DNA of 64,000 nt from Viridibacillus arvi (GTDB lineage Bacteria > Bacillota > Bacilli > Bacillales_A > Planococcaceae), in NCBI RefSeq assembly GCF_001274945.1, contig NZ_LILB01000001.1:719212-783211 (forward strand), given 5' to 3'. Made by a program: the position numbers and the translations under genes. The notes under the pieces are model-generated. The model was not told where the DNA came from. It ran no database searches and worked only from the letters and a program-made list of their open reading frames with translations. Shown here piece after piece: positions 45,352-54,144 of the stretch (position 1 is its first letter; each line of letters opens with the position of its first letter).

Positions 45352-46566
45352 TTACATTGAAAGTGTCTCACTCTGAATTTTATCGACTCTCACCTTTGTT
45401 CTATATAAATTTATCGCTCCTAGTGCCACAATGATTCCTACTATATAGAGCGCTAGTTGATAGCTGTTCAATATATTTACAATTAAACCGAATAGAGATG
45501 GTGCAATGACTATAAACAATTGATTTAATGTTAAAGCTGAACTAACTGTTAAGCCGATATAACGGGGATCTGATTGCTCTGTGACACAAGCAATGAATAA
45601 CGAATACCAACCTATTGCTACAAAGCCTAAAAGAAAACAAAACAGTAACATCACTAACTCTGCATGTATAACTAATGGCAATATTAGAGTAAGAACTACT
45701 GTAACAATCATCACAATGAATAACAGTTTTTCTCTATTTTTCTCAAAGAATTGATCACTTACCCATGCAATGGCTACTCGACCGATCATCCCCCCTATTA
45801 AAATAAGACTCAAATATTCCCCTGCCTGAGTTAAAGAATAATTACCTTCTTTATGTAAATAACTCATGAAATGAGCGATAATAATCATCTGTAATGACAT
45901 CATTACAATGCCCACAATATATATTGGATACAGCCCTTTATTGTTTTTGATTGCATTCATTTTTTCTTTAAACGAAACCGATTTAGATGCAGTAGCCACA
46001 CTTTCTTTTGGCTCATGGTACGCTAATAAGAAAAGTAATCCTCCAGCAATCGCCATGATCCCTTGTACAATATGTACTGCAGACAATTCGTAATGATAAT
46101 AAGTATACGTTAGTAGGACAGATGCTAAAGCTCCTCCGATTGGTATACCAGTTTGTCTAATTCCTAGAGCTAATCCTCTATGTTTGTCTGGAAACCATTT
46201 TACGATAGCCGTGCTTCCACCAGTTTGAGCACTTCCGTACCAAATTCCAACTAGTACTAATAACAGCAACAAAATAATATAATTATTAACGAAAACGAGT
46301 GTTAATGCTGATAGCCCTAATAAGATAGAACCCCATCCAATGATTTGTTTTTCCCCTTTCTTATCCATCCAATAACCAAAAATAATCATCGAAAAAATAG
46401 GTCCTATATTCACAGCTGAAACGATAAATCCTGTTTGTAGCGCTGATAAATCCCATTCAATTTGATAAAATGCTGCGATTGGTCCCATACCATAGGTCAC
46501 AAAAGTTGCTGCCGTTTGGGATAGTGTCGCAACTAGTACGATTAACCATTTAGTATAACTATTCAT
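45352..46566 (-). CDS. MFS transporter (CynX/OFA-like)
   Basis: About 404 residues from ATG 46566, set by GGAGGTACC; a TTG at 46581 is part of that ribosome site. Twelve helices: WLIVLVATLSQTAATFVTYG, VSAVNIGPIFSMIIFGYWMD with the DKKGEK loop between helices 2 and 3, and AIVKWFPDKHRGLALGIRQT GIPIGGA in helices 4-5, typical of the NarK/OFA/ACS side of the MFS. The substrate is unknown, likely an organic anion. Divergent from a LysR regulator with palindromes between. Confidence 0.82.
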   Translation of the reverse strand: MNSYTKWLIVLVATLSQTAATFVTYGMGPIAAFYQIEWDLSALQTGFIVSAVNIGPIFSMIIFGYWMDKKGEKQIIGWGSILLGLSALTLVFVNNYIILLLLLVLVGIWYGSAQTGGSTAIVKWFPDKHRGLALGIRQTGIPIGGALASVLLTYTYYHYELSAVHIVQGIMAIAGGLLFLLAYHEPKESVATASKSVSFKEKMNAIKNNKGLYPIYIVGIVMMSLQMIIIAHFMSYLHKEGNYSLTQAGEYLSLILIGGMIGRVAIAWVSDQFFEKNREKLLFIVMIVTVVLTLILPLVIHAELVMLLFCFLLGFVAIGWYSLFIACVTEQSDPRYIGLTVSSALTLNQLFIVIAPSLFGLIVNILNSYQLALYIVGIIVALGAINLYRTKVRVDKIQSETLSM

Positions 46567-46632
46567 AATAGGTACCTCCAAAATCTTTTTATTACACCAA
46601 TGTATTTGTTCGGTATAATGAGTTAACTAGAG

Positions 46633-46684
46633 TTTACGCTGTATACTACGACGCGTAAAATGAAGATAAATGATAGGCGCTATC
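46633..46684. promoter_or_regulatory. Candidate LysR operators
   Basis: TTTACGC (46633-46639) mirrors GCGTAAA (46653-46659) with GTATAC in the spacer. GATAG-GCG-CTATC (46672-46684) is a second palindrome nearer the regulator start. Confidence 0.5.
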
Positions 46685-46715
46685 AAAAATTTTAATAGGG
46701 TGTGTGACAAATAAT

Positions 46716-47579
46716 ATGAACATCGAAGAAATTGCATTAAAAATAGAAATATTAGAACGTCAAAATTTAAGTAAATCCGCCGAAATGACCAACTATACAC
46801 AGTCTGCGCTTACTTCTAAAGTAAAAAAGATGGAGTCAGAAATCGGACAGCCTGTTTTTAAACGTACACCCCAAGGTCTAAAAATCACCAACGTAGGCAT
46901 CCAGTATAAAAACTACCTGCAACTCATTACACAAGAATACGAAGGATTTTTAAACTCCGTTGGTACTAATCAAGTGAAAACAAAAGTGAACTTTGGCGCA
47001 TCACATACAACAATTAAGATTTATGGAGCCTCTATCGTTAATGCTTTAAATACAAATAACATTCCACTGGATGTAGATTTCACAGTAGAATCTAGTAATT
47101 CTATAAATGAAAAAATACACAACTCTGAAATGGACTGTGCACTCACTAGTAATCCGATTAAACATTACCCTGATTTAGCCTATGACATTATTGCTACTGA
47201 AACATTCGATGTCATTTCAAATGATTCTCATATTGTTAATTTTGATGAGCGTATACCTGTTACACTGCTTGTATTAAGTAAAGGTTGTATGTACACGCGG
47301 GCTATGGTGGAATATCTATCGAAAAATCAAATTCCATATAATATAAAAGAAATTAAATCAGTCAGCAGTATTCAAGATTTCCTGCATATTGATCAATCAA
47401 TAGCTGTGTTAAATACGAAGCTAATTGACTTATATAACTATACAAACATTCACCGCTACAATCTACAGCTAAACAATGAGATTAACACTGTATATATCTA
47501 TAAAAAGAATGAAAGTACGCAGAAGAGTATTTTACAATTAAAAAATGTCATTAAATCGATTATTGAAGAACCCTTATGA
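46716..47579 (+). CDS. LysR-family regulator (divergent HTH)
   Basis: About 287 residues. The N-terminal helix-turn-helix IALKIEILERQNLSKSAEMT NYTQSALTSKVKKMESEIGQ PVFKRTPQG has the LysR layout but is far from consensus. The effector half (TKVNFGASHTTIKIYGASIV, then DCALTSNPIKHYPDLAYDII) is a periplasmic-binding-like domain. The start could be GTG 46704 or ATG 46716; AGGGTG is better spaced for the ATG. It probably controls the divergent MFS gene. It is followed 74 bases later by a lipoprotein gene on the same strand. Confidence 0.75.
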   Translation: MNIEEIALKIEILERQNLSKSAEMTNYTQSALTSKVKKMESEIGQPVFKRTPQGLKITNVGIQYKNYLQLITQEYEGFLNSVGTNQVKTKVNFGASHTTIKIYGASIVNALNTNNIPLDVDFTVESSNSINEKIHNSEMDCALTSNPIKHYPDLAYDIIATETFDVISNDSHIVNFDERIPVTLLVLSKGCMYTRAMVEYLSKNQIPYNIKEIKSVSSIQDFLHIDQSIAVLNTKLIDLYNYTNIHRYNLQLNNEINTVYIYKKNESTQKSILQLKNVIKSIIEEPL

Positions 47580-47652
47580 TCGTCTATTACGTCTAATTAT
47601 TTACAACCTATTTATTAACTTTTCACGAAAATTTTACAAAGGAGCAAATGCT

Positions 47653-48036
47653 ATGAATTCAAATCGATTTTTACTTTTAATTGCTATTTCCCTTTTATGG
47701 TTAGTTGGTTGTTCGAATCAAGATATTAAAGTACATACAACCGAAAAACCTGATGCAGCAGAAATACTAAAGTTAGATTCAAATGCTGATATATTTCAAT
47801 GGGGAGATTCTATTTATCAAACAGGAATTGATTGGGTAGATGAATTGAAGTTAGAAGAGAAAGAGCATATCGGAGAAATTGAGTTTAAAGCATCTAAACC
47901 GGAAGATTTCAAAAATGGTGCGGCGAATAAACTACCAATAGGTGCTGAAATTTATTCTGTAAAAGATCACGATGACATACTTATTGTGAAATTTGAGAAC
48001 GAAGTAAAACGTTATTTAGCATCTTCAGAAGGTTAA
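47653..48036 (+). CDS. Small lipoprotein, unknown function
   Basis: 127 residues from ATG 47653 with AAAGGAGCA upstream; the frame is open further left but unsupported. Signal MNSNRFLLLIAISLLWLVG then Cys20 (lipobox LVGC). The mature domain DAAEILKLDSNADIFQWGDS, IYQTGIDWVDELKLEEKEHI resembles small Bacillus lipoproteins with an IFxWxxxIYxxxIDWV pattern, function unknown. It is downstream of the LysR gene and ends with a strong terminator. Confidence 0.75.
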   Translation: MNSNRFLLLIAISLLWLVGCSNQDIKVHTTEKPDAAEILKLDSNADIFQWGDSIYQTGIDWVDELKLEEKEHIGEIEFKASKPEDFKNGAANKLPIGAEIYSVKDHDDILIVKFENEVKRYLASSEG

Positions 48037-48046
48037 TAAACAAATA

Positions 48047-48087
48047 AAAAGTGTGTTTTGATAAAATAACTCAAAACACACTTTTAT
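48047..48087 (+). terminator. Rho-independent terminator
   Basis: AAAGTGTGTTTTGA pairs with TCAAAACACACTTTT around nine bases. Confidence 0.85.
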
Positions 48088-48140
48088 TCTATTCAATATT
48101 GAACTTTTTGATATAGATTATGAGACCGAGTAAAAAATGC

Positions 48141-48589
48141 CTACTAGCGTTAATTCTTTCCTAAGTAACGCTAATTCTCTTCTGAGTAGCGCTAATCACA
48201 TCCCCAGTAGCGCTAATCATCCCCAGTAGCCCTAATTCTCTTCTGAGTAGCGCTAATCACATCCCCAGTAGCGCTAATTCTCTTCTGAGTAGCGCTAATC
48301 ATCCCCAGTAGCCCTAATTCTCTTCTGAGTAGCGCTAATCACATCTCCAGTAACGCTAATTCTCTTCTGAGTAGCGCTAATCACATCTCCAGTAGCTCTA
48401 ATTCTCTTCTGAGTAGCGCTAATCATCCCCAGTAGCCCTAATTCTCTTCTGAGTAGTGCTAATCACATTCCCAGTAGCGCTAATTCTCTTCTGATTAGCG
48501 CTAATCATCCCCAGTAGCCCTAATTCTCTTCTGAGTAGCGCTAATCACATCCCCAGTAGCCCTAATTCTCTTCTGAGTAGCGCTAATCT
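48141..48589. repeat. Tandem array of 22 units of 19-21 bp
   Basis: Head-to-tail units share AGTAGCGCTAAT (AGCGCT palindrome). Two unit types alternate: CTGAGTAGCGCTAATCACATC (or a 19-bp form ending CATC) and CCCAGTAGCGCTAATTCTCTT (often CCCAGTAGCCCTAATTCTCTT). I count 22 units, the outer ones degenerate. There are no spacers, so it is not CRISPR. It fills the gap between a convergent lipoprotein gene and the ABC permease gene; reading frames through it contain stops. Confidence 0.9.
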
Positions 48590-48638
48590 ATAATCCCGCT
48601 ACGAATACCACTTAACCAATCCATCATGTATTCATATC

Positions 48639-49454
48639 TTATGTCCGACGCATATATGCACGAACCGTAATTGGTGCAAAGATTGCCACAATGACAGCTG
48701 CTCCTATTAGGGAAGCAAATAGGTCCCAACCTACTGTACCAGAGTTTGCAAGATCTCGAACAGCGGTAACTAGATGCGAGATCGGGTTAATTTTCACAAA
48801 CCATTGTAGCCAGTTAGGCAATGTATCAGCGGGCACAAAAGCATTTGAAAGAAACGTTAGAGGAAACAGCACGATCATTGAGATACCCTGTACACTTGAT
48901 GCAGTACGTGCAATAACACCGAAGAAGGCAAAGATCCAGCTAATTGCCCATGCACATACAATGACTAAAAGTGCGGCTAAAACAACGTGACTTAGCCCTC
49001 CCTCTGGTCGATACCCCATGATATAACCCATAGTAAAAGTGAGTACAGTTGCAATTGTATAGCGGATTGTGTCAGCCAACAATGCTCCTGCCAATGGTGC
49101 AATTCGCGCGATAGGCAGTGACTTGAATCTATCAAAAACGCCCTTATCCATATCCTCCCGTAGTTGCACACCCGTGACAATTGAAGTCGTAATTACGGTC
49201 TGCACTAGAATACCGGGAATAATGACAGGCAAGTAGTTTTGCACGTTCCCCGAGATAGCTCCTCCGAAAATGTAAGTGAACATCAGAGTAAAAATGATCG
49301 GTTGGAGCGTAACGTCAAACAACTGCTCTGGAGTACGTCGAATCTTCAATACACCACGATAAGCCATTGTTAACGAATTACTTACTGATTGTTTAAAGCT
49401 CGTTTTTTTTCGTAGTTGCCGTCCAGCAACCTGATTTATAGTAGAACTGCTCAT
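48639..49454 (-). CDS. ABC-2 type exporter permease (DrrB-like)
   Basis: 271 residues with six helices. RTPEQLFDVTLQPIIFTLMF TYIFGGAIS, VQTVITTSIVTGVQLREDMD KGVFDRFKSLPIARIAPLAG and NAFVPADTLPNWLQWFVKIN PISHLVTAVRDL are consensus for the DrrB/ABC-2 daunorubicin-resistance permease family. It overlaps the ATPase gene by four bases (ATGA), forming one exporter. It has higher GC content and different codon use from neighbours, suggesting acquisition from another lineage. Confidence 0.9.
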   Translation of the reverse strand: MSSSTINQVAGRQLRKKTSFKQSVSNSLTMAYRGVLKIRRTPEQLFDVTLQPIIFTLMFTYIFGGAISGNVQNYLPVIIPGILVQTVITTSIVTGVQLREDMDKGVFDRFKSLPIARIAPLAGALLADTIRYTIATVLTFTMGYIMGYRPEGGLSHVVLAALLVIVCAWAISWIFAFFGVIARTASSVQGISMIVLFPLTFLSNAFVPADTLPNWLQWFVKINPISHLVTAVRDLANSGTVGWDLFASLIGAAVIVAIFAPITVRAYMRRT

Positions 49455-50479
49455 ACTCTTTCCTCCTCCACTTTATCGGATTCATTGGACGACTTAGAAG
49501 CATCATCCTCAGCACCGCGACCAGTAATGGTCAAAAAGACTTCGTCTAGTGTTGGTTTCTGTACACTCATCTCATCTAGTCTGATTCCTTTTTGACGGAG
49601 AGCAATCAGTAGATCTGTGACTTTGTCAGCATCCGCCATTGGGGCAGTTATCTTCCCGATTTCCGAAGAAATTGATGTCTGAACTTTAAGCACTTGTTCA
49701 ATGGTTTGACGAGCGTCCTGTATGTCCTGAGGATTTTGAATACTCAAATGTAGTGATGAGGTTCCAACTGAAGCTTTTAGTTCATTAACTGTCCCCTCTG
49801 CTACAACTCGACCATGATCAATAACAGCAATACGATCTGCTAATTCATCTGCTTCTTGCAAATACTGCGTTGTTAACAGCACGGTTGAACCTGTTTTTAC
49901 TAATCGACGAATAGTATCCCACATCTGATTTCGTGTTCGGGGATCTAACCCTGTAGTCGGTTCATCCAAGAAAATCAGTGGTGGTTGAGCAATTAGACTT
50001 GCCGCTAAATCCAGTCTACGACGCATACCTCCAGAGAAGTTTTTCAAAGGACGTTTCGCGGCTTCAGTTAAACCAAATTCCTCCAACAATTCCGCTGCCT
50101 TATTTCGAGACTCCGCACGACTCAGCCCTAGTAATCTTGAGAATATAATTAGATTCTCCGTAGCGCTGAGTGACTCATCTACTGAAGCATACTGGCCAGT
50201 TACCCCTATCAATTGACGTACGATATGTGGATCTTTCGCTACATCGTACCCGAAAATGCGTGTCGATCCTTCGTCAGCCTTCAAAAGAGTCGCCAACATT
50301 CTGATAGTGGTAGTCTTCCCTGCCCCATTTGGTCCAAGTACACCGTAGATAGTACCGGCACGGACGTTCAGATTTACACCATCAACTGCACGATTGTCAC
50401 CAAAATTTTTGACTAGTCCTCGTGCTTCAATAGCCCATTCACTATTGGCCGTTGCTTCCTTTCTATTTTGAATACTCAT
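49451..50479 (-). CDS. ABC exporter ATPase (DrrA-like)
   Basis: 342 residues. Walker A GVLGPNGAGKTTTIRMLATL, Q-loop VTGQYASVDESLSATENL, signature NFSGGMRRRLDLAASL, Walker B PPLIFLDEPTTGLDPRTRNQ and the switch region LLTTQYLQEADELADRIAVI. The C-terminal extension (about 235-340: LDEMSVQKPTLDEVFLTITG) is typical of DrrA-type drug exporters. GC is roughly 47-48% in sampled lines, higher than most of the window. It powers the adjoining permease; the substrate is probably a hydrophobic drug or antibiotic. RBS AGAAGGAGGAATTACA. Confidence 0.92.
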   Translation of the reverse strand: MSIQNRKEATANSEWAIEARGLVKNFGDNRAVDGVNLNVRAGTIYGVLGPNGAGKTTTIRMLATLLKADEGSTRIFGYDVAKDPHIVRQLIGVTGQYASVDESLSATENLIIFSRLLGLSRAESRNKAAELLEEFGLTEAAKRPLKNFSGGMRRRLDLAASLIAQPPLIFLDEPTTGLDPRTRNQMWDTIRRLVKTGSTVLLTTQYLQEADELADRIAVIDHGRVVAEGTVNELKASVGTSSLHLSIQNPQDIQDARQTIEQVLKVQTSISSEIGKITAPMADADKVTDLLIALRQKGIRLDEMSVQKPTLDEVFLTITGRGAEDDASKSSNESDKVEEERV

Positions 50480-51018
50480 TGTAATTCCTCCTTCTTCGCA
50501 TTACCATAATTTTCATTTTACATTTTTCCGAAGAACTTAAGTAGTAGAGTACCTTCCTAATTAGGGATGATTTTGCATGTTACTCCATCCCACACCAAGA
50601 AGTTCTCCTGCAGATTTCTTTCTCTAAATTTTCATAAACGGATAATACATCATGTTCATGAACTGAATATGAACTGAAGATGAAGAACAAATATTTTTAT
50701 GTTTTAAGGATGCGATCATTTTAATAATAAGAATATGTACGGAGAAAGTATAAGTGGAGAGTATATGTGAGAATAATTATTTTAATCCCGCATAAATTAA
50801 TTAAAAGACACTCATTTACATATGATAAGGTTCACCTTAATATATCTAGATGATGAAACGAAAACCTAAAGTTGAACGATTGTAGAAGATTTGCTAGTCT
50901 GTTATTAACTAAGAAGAATCCATTATCGGTAATTCCAACTAGTAGTCTCAAAGAAAATTAAATAAAACACAACCAACCTTTTCATTTCACCCTAAATAGA
51001 AAGAAGTTGATAGTTATC
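50480..51018. other. Intergenic region, no gene seen
   Basis: About 540 bases without a credible frame. The promoter of the DrrAB operon must be near 50500-50570 (minus strand). The middle carries CATGTTCATGAACTGAATATGAACTG-type partial repeats (about 50650-50685). Frames toward 51000 are full of stops, so it may be decayed sequence. Confidence 0.4.
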
Positions 51019-51549
51019 ATGAACGTTCGTTTGAAAAATGGAAATGAAGTTACGATAAAAGAAGCTAATAAAAATGATGCTCAGCAAATGATTAATTTCT
51101 ACAATGTAGTAGGTGGAGAAACTGATTTTCTATCATTCGGAAAAAATGAATTTAATAGAGATTTAGAGGAGTATAAAAAGTTTATAGATTCTACATCAAT
51201 GGAACAAAACTCTATAATTTTAATAGCAACTTTAAAGGATGAAATTATAGGCATAGCATCTATTAATTCTAGCCAAAAAGATAGAACGAAACATGTAGGA
51301 ACATTAGGAATTGTTGTGAGCGAAAAGTTGATTGGACAAGGGTTAGGTAGAATATTGATGGAAGAACTGATTAATTGGGCACCTTCAAATGGGGTGACTA
51401 AAAAAATTAGACTTGTAACGAGAGAAGATAATGTTTTCGCCATTGAATTATACGAAAAGCTCGGCTTTGAAAAAGAAGGACTCCTAAAAAAAGACAATTT
51501 AATTAATGGGGTTTACTATAGTACATTAGTGATGGGGTTATTTATTTAG
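51019..51549 (+). CDS. GNAT-family N-acetyltransferase
   Basis: 176 residues from ATG 51019 (an in-frame TTG at 51007 is possible). The GNAT core is visible: IILIATLKDEIIGIASINSS, GTLGIVVSEKLIGQGLGRIL MEELI (acetyl-CoA loop, here IGQGLG), RLVTREDNVFAIELYEKLGF EKEG. The substrate is unknown; the closest pattern is the uncharacterised GNAT proteins of Bacillus. Monocistronic with its own terminator. Confidence 0.85.
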   Translation: MNVRLKNGNEVTIKEANKNDAQQMINFYNVVGGETDFLSFGKNEFNRDLEEYKKFIDSTSMEQNSIILIATLKDEIIGIASINSSQKDRTKHVGTLGIVVSEKLIGQGLGRILMEELINWAPSNGVTKKIRLVTREDNVFAIELYEKLGFEKEGLLKKDNLINGVYYSTLVMGLFI

Positions 51550-51596
51550 ATTTTGCGCACTTGTCTTCAAGGACTCCCCTGAGTTCCATAAACTAT

Positions 51597-51640
51597 AAAA
51601 AGCAGAACTAAAGATTATCTTTTAGTTCTGCTTTTATTTT
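51597..51640 (+). terminator. Rho-independent terminator
   Basis: AAAAGCAGAACTAAA pairs with TTTAGTTCTGCTTTT around a short loop, then ATTTT. Confidence 0.85.
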
Positions 51641-51710
51641 GCATATTGAGGATTTTCATTCATTTATAAATTTATTGGAGTAGAAAAAAATGTGAATAAC
51701 GCCTCCCACT

Positions 51711-51950
51711 ATGTATACAACACTAAACGTTATTAATTTAATTTCAGGAGAACAAAAGCAAATTACCTTCCCTAAGAAAAATGAATTAGATATTTCACCA
51801 CAAGTTGTTGGAACAAATATCACTTGGTATCGAATGAATGAGAAGAAAAATCAAGGAGATGTATGGGTTAAAGATTGGCGAAGTGGTCAAGAATATCGAT
51901 GGTTAAAAAATGTAGACTCTGCACCGACTTTTTTCAGTAAATCTAATTAA
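51711..51950 (+). pseudogene. C-terminal remnant of a propeller-like protein
   Basis: A 79-codon frame encoding TLNVINLISGEQKQITFPKK, PQVVGTNITWYRMNEKKNQG DVWVKDWRSGQEYRWLKN. The pattern (title strand, GTNITWY, DVWVKDWxSG) looks like the last blade of a TolB-type beta-propeller, but there is no ribosome site, and the preceding sequence does not extend the domain. The first ATG appears accidental. Its terminator is preserved, consistent with a 3-prime gene fragment. Confidence 0.5.
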
Positions 51951-52000
51951 AACATTATCACTATGTTGCTCCATTTTTTATTATTTTTCTTCAAAAGAGT

Positions 52001-52038
52001 AATGTACACTACTAAAATTACGTAGTGTACATTTTTTC
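52001..52038 (+). terminator. Rho-independent terminator
   Basis: AATGTACACTAC pairs with GTAGTGTACATT followed by TTTT. Confidence 0.8.
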
Positions 52039-52201
52039 AATAGAAGTTTATGTTCTACTAAAACCAAAACCAACAGATCTATTTTCTTGAAAAATTGACA
52101 TTATAAATGCTTTTATTAATACACTTTTTCAAATACAACTATGCACATCCGGTCTCCCCACACTTTAATAGATTACCGTCTTAGATTATTCCCGTGTCTT
52201 A

Positions 52202-52831
52202 TTAAAGATAATAAAGATATTCCAACACATATTTACCATTTTTTAATTGAGTAAAACTAAATTTTATTGCGATAGACCCAAAAGCATCAAATTCTTTTGG
52301 TCGATATTGATAAGTAAATGTAGCAAATCCCTTTCCTTTATAAGTATCATAAACTTCTACCTTGGAAGTTGAGACTTTGTTTAGAGCCTTAGAATAAGTA
52401 GATAATATTTTCTTGGAATTGACTTTTCGCATGCCTTTTATTTTTCTACTATAATTGTCATTAGTATATTTGTGACCAAGGAAAAAGTCGTTTTTTCCGT
52501 GCTCAACTACATGTTTGTTAACATACGAATTGAAAGATGTAGTTTTCCCCGTATTAAGAGAATTACCGTAGATTTTTATAAGTTTTGCAGCTTCTGGTTT
52601 TAATTCACTTGTTACCTTTTTCATGCTGAATTTCTTAGGGTAGGTTAGTACTCCTTTTTTCGAAACCGTCGCAGCTACTTGTGTAACAGCTGCAGATTTA
52701 GTTATTTGCTGTGTTTTATTTGTTGCAGCTTTAGTTTCTGCTCCGACTCCCATCGAACTTAATATAAGGGTACCGGCTACGATCATTGTCATGACCATAC
52801 CTTTTTTTAGTTTCTTTCCACTTTTTTTCAT
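52202..52831 (-). CDS. Secreted hypothetical protein
   Basis: 209 residues from ATG 52831 (AAGTAGGGAAT upstream; an earlier ATG at 52852 has no ribosome site). A positively charged start MKKSGKKLKKGMVMTMIVAG then a hydrophobic stretch and GVGAETKAATNK, a probable signal cleavage after AxA. The mature part is Lys/Ser/Thr-rich, with KVTSELKPEAAKLIKIYGNS and KGFATFTYQYRPKEFDAFGS IAIKFSF, ending YVLEYLYYL. The fold is unknown; I do not recognise a family. Confidence 0.65.
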   Translation of the reverse strand: MKKSGKKLKKGMVMTMIVAGTLILSSMGVGAETKAATNKTQQITKSAAVTQVAATVSKKGVLTYPKKFSMKKVTSELKPEAAKLIKIYGNSLNTGKTTSFNSYVNKHVVEHGKNDFFLGHKYTNDNYSRKIKGMRKVNSKKILSTYSKALNKVSTSKVEVYDTYKGKGFATFTYQYRPKEFDAFGSIAIKFSFTQLKNGKYVLEYLYYL

Positions 52832-53213
52832 TAAATTCCCTACTTCCTTCATTTTTAAAACAGATATTTATTTTCTATAAATATCCACATTCACAAATCT
52901 TAACATAAAGGAACCATTTTTTAGCACGTTTGATAATAAAACAGGTTAAAATTCCCATCAATTTAATTATAGTAGTTAAATTGATTCATCTCACTTTTAT
53001 GTAAAAGAAGATATATTATGTCCTAACACCTAAATTTGATTTTTCACAATAGACAAAAAGACTTTTCCCTGTAATTATATATTTCTTTTTTTATTCCGAG
53101 TAATTTTGTTTTCATTATTTATTCTCAATAGAACATACTATTTTGGATTTAAAAACTTTTGGCACTAGTAACGAATAAGAGACATTTAATATTTGTGGAG
53201 GGAGATAATAATT
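52832..53213. other. Divergent promoter region
   Basis: About 380 AT-rich bases between two divergent secreted-protein genes. No conserved RNA element or clear palindrome recognised. Confidence 0.4.
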
Positions 53214-53876
53214 TTGAAAAAAAATATAACCTCAGTTGGCATTATCTTATGTTTACTATTTGGTGGAGCTTGGTTACACCATGAAGATCCAAATACTAAG
53301 ATCGCATTTGCAATGGAACCTGAGCCAAATCCGGAAAAAATTTTAAATGATAACTTCAGCATTTTATTACAAAAATTAAGCCCCAAACTAAAGGAACAAA
53401 ATTTCAAAATAACAACCCTCAGTTTTAATTCCAAAGAAAATAAAATATCTATTGGAGTAAATGCTAGCCAGCTGTATATTAACAAAACTGAAAAAAGTAT
53501 TAAGAAAATCATTCATGAATCATCACAACAAACATTGTTTAAAAATTATTCAATCGATGTTTATAAGCTGATCTTAGACTCACCAGATCCACATAAATTG
53601 GCATTAGAAAGAAATGATACACTAACTACGACATTTCAAGAAGACCTTAGAGCTAAGGAATATATTGAAATTGAAAGTATACGTATAAGAGATAAAAATA
53701 AGAAGCTATTTGTAGAAATAAACACATCTATACAAAGAACCACTTTATTCAATATCAATCGAGGAAAAGAAATAGAATTAGAAATCAAGAAGTCATTAAC
53801 AAATTCATTTTATAAAGATGAACTCAAAAGACTAGAGGTTTTTGTTTATAATGATAAACATGTAAAGATCAACTAA
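53214..53876 (+). CDS. Secreted/anchored hypothetical protein
   Basis: 220 residues from TTG 53214, fixed by GGAGGGAG eleven bases upstream. N-terminal KKNITSVGIILCLLFGGAW is a signal peptide or anchor. The rest has two similar halves: LLQKLSPKLKEQNFKITTLS FNSKENKISIGVNAS and then EDLRAKEYIEIESIRIRDKN KKLFVEINTSIQ, each a strand-helix unit with an IxIxxN-type strand, suggesting an internal duplication. Family not recognised. A clean terminator follows. Confidence 0.65.
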   Translation: MKKNITSVGIILCLLFGGAWLHHEDPNTKIAFAMEPEPNPEKILNDNFSILLQKLSPKLKEQNFKITTLSFNSKENKISIGVNASQLYINKTEKSIKKIIHESSQQTLFKNYSIDVYKLILDSPDPHKLALERNDTLTTTFQEDLRAKEYIEIESIRIRDKNKKLFVEINTSIQRTTLFNINRGKEIELEIKKSLTNSFYKDELKRLEVFVYNDKHVKIN

Positions 53877-53880
53877 AAGA

Positions 53881-53919
53881 AGGTGACCCACTGAATAAAT
53901 ATCATGGGTCACCTATTTT
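53881..53919 (+). terminator. Rho-independent terminator
   Basis: AGGTGACCCA (53881-53890) pairs with TGGGTCACCT (53905-53914), then ATTTTT. Confidence 0.85.
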
Positions 53920-54144
53920 TGATTAATTTTACTTTAATTCAAAACTGAAGCTGTTTTATATAAAGTATTTGCGAGTAATTTAAGAACGCTCAACGATGGA
54001 ATCACTATGCTTCCCCTTCATTTTGAACTTATATTATTAAATACCAAAAAAAGTTACTTTATAAGTATAATATTCACTCTAATATGATGTACAATATATT
54101 AGACTTTGTTCAATACTGTAGACAACTAGACAGGAGTACACAAC

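Noticed and set aside
48141-48589. CRISPR array
   Set aside because: Units are 19-21 bp head-to-tail with no unique spacers between them.
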